A stretch of 64,000 bases of DNA, from positions 1 to 64,000 of the forward strand of contig LADN01000035.1 of the NCBI GenBank assembly GCA_000961585.1. Reading direction: 5' to 3'. This document shows, in pieces, positions 51,588-59,827 of the stretch (position 1 is its first letter; each line of letters starts with the position of its first letter). A program made the translations under genes and the position numbers. The stretch comes from Peptococcaceae bacterium BRH_c4a. GTDB lineage: Bacteria; Bacillota; Desulfotomaculia; Desulfotomaculales; Desulfocucumaceae. Under the pieces are notes generated by a model, which searched no databases, was not told where the DNA came from, and saw only the letters and a list, made by a program, of their open reading frames with translations.

Positions 51588-53816
51588 CTAGAATCCCTTC
51601 ATGGGGTTGGGACCGAATTTCTCAATCTTATCTACGAAATCTCCCACTATTTTGGGTATCTTGTCATAATCCATTATGCTGACCTCGGTCATGTACACAC
51701 GATCTGACTCCAGGCCCATCCTGTCGAGAGTTTCCGACACTTTGGACAGTCTGATGCCGGCCAGTTCGCTTCCCTTCATGAAGTGGCACTGGTAGTCGTC
51801 CCCGTGTTTGCATCCCATCAGGAGAACTCCGTCTATACCTTTGGACATGGCGTCATTTACCCAGATCAGGTTCAGCGATCCCAGGCAGCGTACCGGTATA
51901 ATGCGTATCCACTTGCTGTAAGCGAGGCGGTTTATCCCGGCCATATCCAGGGCGGGGATGGCATCGTTTTCGCAAGCGAAAATGAGAACCCTCGGCTTCT
52001 CCTCGTCCTCCTCGGGAACCTCGATGGCCTTCAGCATGTTTCCTACCATGGGCACCGAGTAATTCTTAAAGGAAATGATTCTCTCCGGACAGGCCCCCAT
52101 GCAGGTTCCACACCTTCTGCAGCGGGTGGGGTTGGGCAGCGGGTTGCTCTTTTCGTCCTCGTTAATGGCGCCGAAGGGGCATTCCTCAGTGCAGCGCTTG
52201 CACTGTGTGCAGCGGTTCATCTGGAATTCCGGGTACGACAGATCACCGGAACGCGGGTGAACAGCCATGCCCCGGGCGGACATTTCCACGCACTGGATGG
52301 CCTTCAGGGCGGCCCCCGTGGCATCCTCCACCGCCTGAGCCATATCCATGGGCCTTCTTACGCTGCCGGCCGCATAGATACCGGTTCTGCGTGTTTCATA
52401 GGGGAAGCAGATAAAATGGGAATCCGGAAAACCATACTTAAGTGAAGGCAGTTCCGGGCCCTGCCTGTATTGCAGATTAAGAATGTTTGATTTAATAATG
52501 GGGGCAGGAGCGGGTGCGGCTTGATCTGAACCGGCCGCCACCTCGGCCTGGGCTTCCCCGCCAAGGGCCGGATCTTCAAAGGCTGTGGCCGGAACCATGC
52601 CATTGGCCAGCACCACCAGATCAATTTCGTCAGCCATGGTGGGGGATCCCATCAGCAGGTCATCTGCCTCAATGGTAATATTCCCTCCATCATCGGACAC
52701 TCCGGTGACGTCGGCCTTGATGAAAATTACACCTTCACTTTGAGCCTTCTTGTAGAAATGCTCATACTGGCCTGAAGACCTGATGTCCTTGTAGAAGACA
52801 TAGACTGCGGCCTCGGGGTTCTGCTCCTTTACATAAAGGGACTGTTTTATGGATTCAACGCAGCAGGCGGCCGAGCAGTAGGATAGATGTTCCTGGTCCC
52901 TGGAACCGGCACACTGTATAAAAGCCACCTTTTGTACGGCTTTTCCGTCCGAGGGGCGGGCTATACAACCCTTTTGGGCCAATTCTTCAAGCTGCGCCTG
53001 GGTGATTACGTTGGGGGATGCCCCAAACCCAAGATGCTCCAGTTTACCAGGATCATAGGGAACAGCGCCGGCGGCCAGCACAATGGCGCCTACTCGCTCG
53101 GTGGCGGCTGCGTCACCCTGTTTTATGGTTACATCAAACATTCCCGGAGATCCGGCCGTTTGTTCGATGGAAGCCAAGGTGTACACCTTGATGTTTGGGT
53201 TATCTTCAATTTTCTTAATCCTGCCCGCAAGGTCGGTTTCCTCCGGATTGGTATATGGAGGGCTCAAGGGGGCTATCTTGTATGACTTTTTAAGCCAGCC
53301 GCCCAGTGATTCCTCTTTCTCCACCAGCACCACTTCATATCCGGCAGCGGCTGCTTCCGTGGCCGAGGTCATACCGGCCAGACCGCCTCCCACAACCATA
53401 ATTCTTTTTGAAACTTCTTCACCAATAAAAGGTACAGGAGCTTCAAGATTCTTAAGCTTGGCCAGGGTTATGCGCATATAGTCCTCGGCCATGGCCTGGG
53501 TATCTTCGTCATCAGGCTCCTGGGTCCAGACAACCCGCTCACGAAGGTTGACTCTTTCCAAAACCACGGACGGACCGAAATCAAAAACATCATAGTTAAC
53601 ACGGCCCGAACAGCCGGCTATGACAACATAGTTTACCCCTTCTTCAGCTACATCCTTTTTAATAATATCCACGCCATCCTTGCCGCATAAAAAGGCGTCT
53701 GTCTTGCAGACCGGGGCCTTGTATTCCTTTGTGGCCACCTTGGAGAGGGCGCTTACATCAAGGGCGTCACCAATGCCACATCCCGAACAGATATATACTC
53801 CAATTTTCTTAGACAT
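51588..53816 (-). CDS. qmoB: QmoB, HdrA/MvhD-like subunit
   Basis: A 742-residue flavoprotein of the Qmo complex. Order: an HdrA-type N-terminal segment (ICSGCGIGDALDV), FAD-binding VVGGGLAGMTSATEA near residue 143, AFIQCAGSRDQEHLSYCSAACC, a two-cluster ferredoxin (CTQCKRCTEECPFG, CRRCGTCMGACPE), and a C-terminal MvhD-like domain (VRCLGSLNLIWV, LMGCKHGDDYQCHF). It passes electrons between HdrBC and AprBA. It overlaps qmoA by 8 bases. Confidence 0.95.
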   Translation of the reverse strand: MSKKIGVYICSGCGIGDALDVSALSKVATKEYKAPVCKTDAFLCGKDGVDIIKKDVAEEGVNYVVIAGCSGRVNYDVFDFGPSVVLERVNLRERVVWTQEPDDEDTQAMAEDYMRITLAKLKNLEAPVPFIGEEVSKRIMVVGGGLAGMTSATEAAAAGYEVVLVEKEESLGGWLKKSYKIAPLSPPYTNPEETDLAGRIKKIEDNPNIKVYTLASIEQTAGSPGMFDVTIKQGDAAATERVGAIVLAAGAVPYDPGKLEHLGFGASPNVITQAQLEELAQKGCIARPSDGKAVQKVAFIQCAGSRDQEHLSYCSAACCVESIKQSLYVKEQNPEAAVYVFYKDIRSSGQYEHFYKKAQSEGVIFIKADVTGVSDDGGNITIEADDLLMGSPTMADEIDLVVLANGMVPATAFEDPALGGEAQAEVAAGSDQAAPAPAPIIKSNILNLQYRQGPELPSLKYGFPDSHFICFPYETRRTGIYAAGSVRRPMDMAQAVEDATGAALKAIQCVEMSARGMAVHPRSGDLSYPEFQMNRCTQCKRCTEECPFGAINEDEKSNPLPNPTRCRRCGTCMGACPERIISFKNYSVPMVGNMLKAIEVPEEDEEKPRVLIFACENDAIPALDMAGINRLAYSKWIRIIPVRCLGSLNLIWVNDAMSKGIDGVLLMGCKHGDDYQCHFMKGSELAGIRLSKVSETLDRMGLESDRVYMTEVSIMDYDKIPKIVGDFVDKIEKFGPNPMKGF

Positions 53817-55065
53817 TGTTCTGCCCCCTCACTGATTGAATTGCCTTAAGCGCTGCAGCGGTAGCATCCTGAACCGAAGCGGCAACATCCAGAGGCTTTT
53901 TAACACATCCGGCGGCATGCACACCGGCTGTTTGAGGGCTGGCCACAAAACCGTCCTCGTCGTAGGAAATTTCGGCGGGTATTTTCTGTTCGGCGGTTGC
54001 CGGCGCCATACCGGTTGCTAAGACCACCATGTCGAACATTTCCCCGGTAAGCTGCTGGGCAATCTGGTCTTCAGCCATAACCGTCAAATTTCCTGTTGCC
54101 GGATCTTCCATGATTTCTCCGGCCTTACCCTTGATCAGGGTTATATTGGTTTCATTCTGGACCTTAACAAAAAAGTCTTCGTGTTTGCCCCTGCTCCTGA
54201 TATCAATGTAATACACACATATCCTGGCGTCGGGATATTGCTCCCTGACATAGGTTGTCTGTTTGAGGGTGGCCATGCAGCACACCGTTGAGCAGCAGTG
54301 CAGGTGGTTTTCGTCCCTTGAACCGGCACACTGTATAAAAGCAATGCTTTTTATCTCTTTACCATCCGAAGGGCGTACAATTTTTCCCCCGGTGGGGCCG
54401 TTAGCCGCTGCCAGCCTCTCCATGATCACGTTGGTTATAACGTTGGGATACCTGCCGAAACCGTAGTAACTGAGCTTCTGGGCGTCATAGGGCTTCCAGC
54501 CGGTGGCCCATACCACGGACCCCACATTGAGCTTCATTGTCTTTGGCTGCATATCAAGCTCCACCGCTTTGTACTGGCAGACCTCGGCGCACTTACTGCA
54601 GCCAGCCTCACAGGCCTTGGCGTCAATAACGTATTTCACGGGGAAGGCAAACTGGTGGGCCATGTGGACAGCCTTGGTTTTGTCAAGCCCGTAGTTAAAA
54701 TCGTTGGCCCTTTCTGCCGGGCATACCTCCGCGCACTTTCCGCAGGCAGTACAGTTTTCGTTCACATACTGGGGATTGAGCTTTACCGTTACATCAAAGT
54801 TCCCTTCCTGCCCGGTAATTTCTTCAACCTCAGCCATTGTGAAAAAACGGATGTTGGGGTTACTCCTGATTCTTCTAAAATTGATTTCCAGGCCGCAGTT
54901 GGGCGGGCAAAGCTTGGGGAAGTACTGGTTTATCTGGGTTACTTTACCTCCCAGATATGAGTTCTTTTCTACTATATAAACCTCGAAGCCCACCTCGGCA
55001 GCCTCAATGGCAGCGGTCAGGCCGCTGATTCCCCCGCCGACGACCAAAATGCTTTTGTTTACCAT
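53809..55065 (-). CDS. qmoA: QmoA, HdrA-like flavoprotein
   Basis: A 418-residue HdrA-like subunit. It begins with the FAD motif SILVVGGGISGLTAAIEA and carries the HdrA cysteine segment FPKLCPPNCGLE. It also has an inserted ferredoxin-like region (CTACGKCAEVCP and CEAGCSKCAEVCQ) and AFIQCAGSRDENHLHCCSTVCC. ATG 55065 follows GGAGA; the frame extends to 55116. It acts directly beside AprBA in the electron path. Confidence 0.95.
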   Translation of the reverse strand: MVNKSILVVGGGISGLTAAIEAAEVGFEVYIVEKNSYLGGKVTQINQYFPKLCPPNCGLEINFRRIRSNPNIRFFTMAEVEEITGQEGNFDVTVKLNPQYVNENCTACGKCAEVCPAERANDFNYGLDKTKAVHMAHQFAFPVKYVIDAKACEAGCSKCAEVCQYKAVELDMQPKTMKLNVGSVVWATGWKPYDAQKLSYYGFGRYPNVITNVIMERLAAANGPTGGKIVRPSDGKEIKSIAFIQCAGSRDENHLHCCSTVCCMATLKQTTYVREQYPDARICVYYIDIRSRGKHEDFFVKVQNETNITLIKGKAGEIMEDPATGNLTVMAEDQIAQQLTGEMFDMVVLATGMAPATAEQKIPAEISYDEDGFVASPQTAGVHAAGCVKKPLDVAASVQDATAAALKAIQSVRGQNNV

Positions 55066-55164
55066 TTTAAGATATCTCCATTCATTTATGAAGTTGGATA
55101 TGGATAATGGGACCAACTCATCCTGTCAATGTCAGTTCTGCTAAATAAACAAATCCAGGCACCT

Positions 55165-55311
55165 GAAAGAACGCCTGGAAAAACTGGTTAAAAGATGGTG
55201 TATTGCCGCCCAGTTCCCACAGGCGTTCTTTCTAACATCATCCACAAAAACCGGATAAAAGCCGACCTTCGTAGCGTCATGGGAACCCGTGGCCATAGGA
55301 CACGGGCTCCC
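55165..55311. repeat. Two hairpins between aprA and qmoA
   Basis: GAAAGAACGCCTG (55165-55177) pairs perfectly with its complement at 55220-55232, with a second short stem (ACTGG/CCAGT) inside. Next, GGGAACCCGTG (55281-55291) pairs with CACGGGCTCCC (55301-55311), one mismatch. They could stabilise the aprBA transcript or reduce read-through to qmo. No gene in this 308-bp gap. Confidence 0.75.
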
Positions 55312-55373
55312 AGCGCCGTGGAAGGCACATTAAAAAGTGATCCAATCTCTCCCCGGGTTAGGGTGAGACTAAA

Positions 55374-57263
55374 TTAGTCAACATTGAACAGGTTCAGAAC
55401 GGGCTTCTTGAATACGGACCACTCGTTGGTCTTGGGATCGTACTTGGTGTTTACGAAGCACAGCCAGTTCTCTTCGTCAATTTTCGGGAAATCAGCCCTG
55501 AAGTAGTATCCAGGCCACCTGGTCTCCTCACGGAACATGACTGCTCTGATGTGAGATTCCGCCTGCCAGATTCTATGCTTGTTTTCCCAAACCCTCATCA
55601 GCTCATGCAGGTTCCTGGCCGCCAGTTTCTCTGAGTCTTCCTTCAGGAAGTTCATCAGCACCATGGCGCGATCCAGAGACGACGCGTTGGTGGAGAAGTT
55701 GGATGACACCCCGCCGACATACTCGTCCATCATCTTCTGCAGCCTGAACATAAACATTTTGGGGAAGATGTAGTTCGGGTTCACATCGGGATCGGTGGTG
55801 TAATCTTTGTTCTGCTCGTAAATTTCAAAGGGCTTATAGGTCATTGCCTTCATAGCTTCCACAGTGGCGGCGTCAACGTTCGGCTGGGTGTTGTTGTCCA
55901 GAATGAACTTGATGGCTGCCTTGGCAGCGATACGGCCTTCCGCGTGTGATCCGGAGGAGAACTTGTGGCTGGATGCGCCGGAAGCGTCGCCGGCTGCAAA
56001 CAGACCCTTGACGGTGGTCATGTTGGCATAACCCCAGAAATATTCGGTACCGCCGGACAGATCCTCAGGACCGGACACCCAGGCGCCAGAAGCTCCGGAG
56101 TGGGAACCGATGAAGTACGGCTCGGTGGCAGCAATCTCGGAAGATGAATTTTCGGGCTCAACGTTGGTGGCCGCCCACAGCAGGGCTTGTGAAATGGTCA
56201 TGTCAAGGAAATCTTCCCAGGCTTCGGCTTCCAGTTCCTTCATTTTCTTCTTGAAGGCCTTCTGGTCACCTTCGTACTTTTTGGCTAAATTGGCGATGGC
56301 CTCATCTGTTCTCATGTAGATTGGCCCCTTGCCTGCAAAGAGGTCCAGCATGCCCAGGTAGTTACGCAGGTTTGCCGGAATGGGCTTCACGGCGCCGTAT
56401 TTGCCCCAGTTGTCCAGTTCGCTGCGGCGGGTAACCATATACTCCTCGCCGAAGGCGTTGGTGGCGCGGGATTTGAAGAGCAGGAACCATGCTCCCACCG
56501 GGCCGTAAGCATCCTTGAAGCGGATGGGAACAAAACGTACTTCCTGGCAGGTCATTTCTGCGCCGGCCTTGATGGTGAAGTATGCGGAAGAACCAGTGCT
56601 GAAAGGAGGATACCAGGAACGTCCCAGACCTTCACCAGTGGAGCGGGGTTTGAATACGCCGACGGCTCCGCCCATGGCAGCCATGACAGCCTTGGCCTTG
56701 AATACATAGAATTTGTTTTCCCGTACGCTGAAGCCTACAGCGCCGGAGATTCTGTCGCCATCAAGCAGGGGCTCGATGATGAATATACGCTCATAGATAT
56801 TGTCCATGCCCAGGGCGTTCTTGGCAGCTTCCGCCACGACAACCTTGTAGGACTCACCGTTGATCATGAGCTGCCAACGACCTTCGTTAACATATCCGCC
56901 GTTCTCGTCTCTCCAGAAGGGCAGACCCCATTTGTCGAAGAGGTGAACAGAGCTGTCAACGTGGCGGGCAATGTTGGCCACCAGGTCGTCCCTGGCTACG
57001 CCCATCAGGTCGTACTTAACGTACTTGATATAATCTTCTATGGTATTGGTGCCCTTTTGGACGCCAACGTACTGATTGATAGCGGAAAGGCCCATGCCCA
57101 CCGCACCGGAGCGAACCATGGCCGCCTTGTCAACCAGAGTTACCTTAACTCCGTGTTTTTTGCCCCAATAAGCTGCTTCCACAGCGGCGCCGCAGGCCGC
57201 CATGCCGCCGCCAACGATCAAAAGATCCGTTGTTATTTCTACAGTTTCAAAGTTTTCCGGCAT
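55374..57263 (-). CDS. aprA: Adenylylsulfate reductase alpha subunit AprA
   Basis: The catalytic FAD subunit that reduces APS to sulfite and AMP in the cytoplasm. At 629 residues it has the FAD motif LLIVGGGMAACGAAVEAA, the conserved EVRFVPIRFKDAYGP with the catalytic arginine, FIGSHSGASGAWVSGPEDL with the active-site histidine, and GLFAAGDASGASSHKFSSGSHAEG. It follows aprB by 51 bases. Confidence 0.98.
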   Translation of the reverse strand: MPENFETVEITTDLLIVGGGMAACGAAVEAAYWGKKHGVKVTLVDKAAMVRSGAVGMGLSAINQYVGVQKGTNTIEDYIKYVKYDLMGVARDDLVANIARHVDSSVHLFDKWGLPFWRDENGGYVNEGRWQLMINGESYKVVVAEAAKNALGMDNIYERIFIIEPLLDGDRISGAVGFSVRENKFYVFKAKAVMAAMGGAVGVFKPRSTGEGLGRSWYPPFSTGSSAYFTIKAGAEMTCQEVRFVPIRFKDAYGPVGAWFLLFKSRATNAFGEEYMVTRRSELDNWGKYGAVKPIPANLRNYLGMLDLFAGKGPIYMRTDEAIANLAKKYEGDQKAFKKKMKELEAEAWEDFLDMTISQALLWAATNVEPENSSSEIAATEPYFIGSHSGASGAWVSGPEDLSGGTEYFWGYANMTTVKGLFAAGDASGASSHKFSSGSHAEGRIAAKAAIKFILDNNTQPNVDAATVEAMKAMTYKPFEIYEQNKDYTTDPDVNPNYIFPKMFMFRLQKMMDEYVGGVSSNFSTNASSLDRAMVLMNFLKEDSEKLAARNLHELMRVWENKHRIWQAESHIRAVMFREETRWPGYYFRADFPKIDEENWLCFVNTKYDPKTNEWSVFKKPVLNLFNVD

Positions 57264-57314
57264 TTATATTAACCTCCTCCGAATTTGAGATACAAGTGGT
57301 TGGTTAACAAACCA

Positions 57315-57755
57315 TTACTTCTTGAAAGTCCAGACAGGCACTCCGATAGAAGTTGGCTCGGTATATAACTCAACGCTGTCAAGGCTTGCCTCGCCGTTGC
57401 CAAATCCGCCGTCGGGAACCGCAGAACCTTCCTCAGTGGTACGGATGGGGAATTTGAAGCGCTTGACCATTCCATTACGGAACTTGATGGTCCACATTAT
57501 ATCCTCAGAACCCCTCAGAGGAGTACAACTGGCACCCAGGGGAACAAAATCCTTGTAACCGCTCAGATCCATAGCCTGTTGCGGGCAGGCCTTGGCGCAG
57601 CAGAGGCACTCCCAGCAAGCCCAAGGGTCACGGTTATAGGCTTTCATTTTCTCTTTGTCCAGCACCATAAGATCATTGGGGCACGCATACATGCAAGCGG
57701 TTTTGTCTTGACCTTTGCATCCATCGCACTTTTCGGCCATTACAAAAGTTGGCAT
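57315..57755 (-). CDS. aprB: Adenylylsulfate reductase beta subunit AprB
   Basis: A 146-residue two-[4Fe-4S] ferredoxin subunit that passes electrons from Qmo to the AprA flavin. Motifs are CDGCKGQDKTACMYACP and CWECLCCAKACP. A C-terminal tail (about residues 85-146) is expected to wrap around AprA. The ribosome site is AGGAGG. Confidence 0.97.
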   Translation of the reverse strand: MPTFVMAEKCDGCKGQDKTACMYACPNDLMVLDKEKMKAYNRDPWACWECLCCAKACPQQAMDLSGYKDFVPLGASCTPLRGSEDIMWTIKFRNGMVKRFKFPIRTTEEGSAVPDGGFGNGEASLDSVELYTEPTSIGVPVWTFKK

Positions 57756-58045
57756 TAATTATACCTCCTATTCCCATTTTAAAGGCTATTAAGGTTCTTT
57801 TGAGGGCTTGCTCCGTATCACTCCGACCCGAAGCGGCCTCCCGTTCCCGGACCGCCGGGAATGTTTCCTTACGTTGAACATAGAAAACTACGCAGTCCCT
57901 CTGACACATTCTGTTCATGTAATTATGAACATATTATCCTCTCCCCGGGTACATACCACCTCCTCAATTTTCGCCAAAAGACAGAATAGCAAAACCCGGC
58001 TGAAATGATCCGTTACAGGCTCATATCAGCCTGTTTACTAACTTA
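57756..58045. promoter_or_regulatory. sat-aprB gap with a palindrome
   Basis: A 290-bp gap without a gene. TGTTCAT (57912-57918) and ATGAACA (57925-57931) are perfect inverted repeats 6 bases apart, a possible operator or small hairpin controlling aprBA separately from sat. No clear promoter hexamers next to it. Confidence 0.45.
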
Positions 58046-59221
58046 TTATTTATTGTCAAGCGCCTGGTAGTAACGGGTCAGTATTTCCAGAACTTCTTTG
58101 CGACCGAATTCCAGCGGGGGAAGTTCGCCTCTGCCGAACATTTCGCGAACCTTGGTGCCGCTGATGTTAATATGCTCTGACGGGTCGTGGGCGCAAGTTT
58201 TATCAGTGGCCATACCATCACACCTCTTGCAATAGAAAGAAGAAGTAACTTTAATGGGCTGGCAAAGTATTTCACCGGTCTTGAACTCATTAAAGATTTC
58301 CTGAGCCTGGTAAGCAGTGTAATAGCTGCCTACGCCGGCGTGGTCACGGCCAACCAGAAGGTGGCTGCAGCCGAAGTTTTGACGGAAGATGGCGTGCAGG
58401 ACAGCTTCTTTCGGACCAGCATAGCGCATTTCCATCGGATATACGCGCATTTCAATGGTAGCAGGGTTGAAGTAGTTTTCCATATGAGCTTTGTAGCACT
58501 CGAAACGTACTTCAGCGGGAATGTCGCCCTTCTTCAGTTTGCCAACGATGGGATGCAGGAACAGGCCATCGCAAACTTCGTTGCCAATCTTGCACAGGAA
58601 CTCGTGGGACCGGTGCAGGGGGTTACGGGTTTGGAACGCACAAACGGTGCTCCAGCCTTTAGACTCGAACAGAGCTCTGGTTTCAGCGGGGTGAGCATAG
58701 TAGCCCGCATATTTCTCATCATAACCTAATTCGGAAAAGGTTACAATGTCGCCACCGAGGTATACTTCGCCCTGAGCCATAACTTTTTGAACGCCGGGAT
58801 GGCCGCCGTCGTTGGTGAAGAAAGCAGTTTTGCACTCTTTTTCTTTGTCGTATCCATACTTGTCAGCAATGGTCATGATGGCAACGTATTCGCCGGACTC
58901 ATCGTCAACCAGGGCCACTTCAGAACCCACGGTGATGGCGTCAGCCTGTGCCTTGGTTGCCGCCAGGGTTACAGGCAGTGGCCAGGCTAAACCATTGGAC
59001 AAATGCATGTTATTAATTACGCCATCATAGTCTGCTTTTTTCATGAATCCAGTCAGTGGGGAGAATGCGCCCATACCGAGCATTAAACAGTCAGAAGTTT
59101 CACGAGAGCTCATACGGACTACCGATAAAGTTTTGGCTTTGGCCAGCAGTTCTTTGCGCTGCTCCTTTGGAGCCAATACAGGGGTCAGTTTTCCGCCATG
59201 CGGTGTCACTAATTTGGACAT
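58046..59221 (-). CDS. sat: Sulfate adenylyltransferase Sat
   Basis: ATP sulfurylase making APS from sulfate and ATP, the activation step of dissimilatory sulfate reduction. The 391-residue homo-oligomeric type has FQTRNPLHRSHEF (HxxH-like active site), LVGRDHAGVGSYY and the C-terminal zinc segment CKRCDGMATDKTCAH with SGTKVREMF. It has no APS kinase domain. The ATG overlaps the stop of a mini-ORF (TAATG) and has a GAGGAGG site. Confidence 0.98.
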   Translation of the reverse strand: MSKLVTPHGGKLTPVLAPKEQRKELLAKAKTLSVVRMSSRETSDCLMLGMGAFSPLTGFMKKADYDGVINNMHLSNGLAWPLPVTLAATKAQADAITVGSEVALVDDESGEYVAIMTIADKYGYDKEKECKTAFFTNDGGHPGVQKVMAQGEVYLGGDIVTFSELGYDEKYAGYYAHPAETRALFESKGWSTVCAFQTRNPLHRSHEFLCKIGNEVCDGLFLHPIVGKLKKGDIPAEVRFECYKAHMENYFNPATIEMRVYPMEMRYAGPKEAVLHAIFRQNFGCSHLLVGRDHAGVGSYYTAYQAQEIFNEFKTGEILCQPIKVTSSFYCKRCDGMATDKTCAHDPSEHINISGTKVREMFGRGELPPLEFGRKEVLEILTRYYQALDNK

Positions 59222-59322
59222 TAACAGGCCTCCTCTTTCTTAATAGTATATTTTTTTAACCCAATCTCCCCTCGTAAATCAGATCTATAAAAGGCGTCAT
59301 TCCGCCAATTATTTAACATCAT
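59221..59322 (-). CDS. 33-residue mini-ORF coupled to sat
   Basis: The frame ATGATG... ends in TAA overlapping the sat ATG as TAATG, and covers the sat ribosome site. The peptide MMLNNWRNDAFYRSDLRGEI continues for 13 more residues to KKEEAC. The frame stays open upstream to a strong AAAAGGAGG (59362-59370), whose best-spaced in-frame codon is ATA at 59350-59352. A leader peptide or small Sat partner is possible; a chance frame is not excluded. Confidence 0.4.
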   Translation of the reverse strand: MMLNNWRNDAFYRSDLRGEIGLKKYTIKKEEAC

Positions 59323-59827
59323 TTTCCCTGGTTTTTGTCGTCTATTTGCTATTTCAAATGTCCTCCTTTTGCTAGAATTCTATCGGGACAAGGAAGTAAA
59401 ATTACCCTACTCTTGCTCCTAACCGATCAGCGCCGGATTTTACCAGATAGGTTTCAAATATTGCTCCGGCAGAGACTCCCCTATAGTTACGCAACCGTTT
59501 AATACCGATTTTCAACCGTACAGCCTTGCTAATATACACTTCAGCAATAAATATCTTCGCCACTGAAGCATATTATCCTTTTTTTAAATTAAAACTATTT
59601 ATAATAATAACTTTCTAAATATTTCAAAATTTCTAAATATGCCCTTCACCCTTAATTACACAGCATATTTACCTGATTACTGTCTTACGAGGTATGCGTC
59701 CGAAAAAATCAACTGCCGAATGCATACCCCTGAGAAATATTTTAGCACTCCGCGGGGGCAATGTTAAATCACGGTTATTTATGCATTCAATAAGTAATAA
59801 TTATACTGTGCCATTTGGAGAATAACC
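59323..59827. other. Gap upstream of sat
   Basis: A 505-bp AT-rich region with no other gene. It holds the strong Shine-Dalgarno-like AAAAGGAGG (59362-59370) and a candidate minus-strand promoter listed separately. Confidence 0.6.
59598..59627 (-). promoter_or_regulatory. Candidate sat operon promoter
   Basis: Minus strand: -35 TTGAAA (59622-59627), 18-bp spacer, -10 TATAAA (59598-59603). The word ATATTTAGAAA occurs twice around the -35, a possible regulator site. The leader would be about 370 bases. Confidence 0.4.

Noticed and set aside
51783-52445. 220-codon plus-strand frame opposite qmoB
   Set aside because: Shadow of qmoB; no recognisable domain or start signal.
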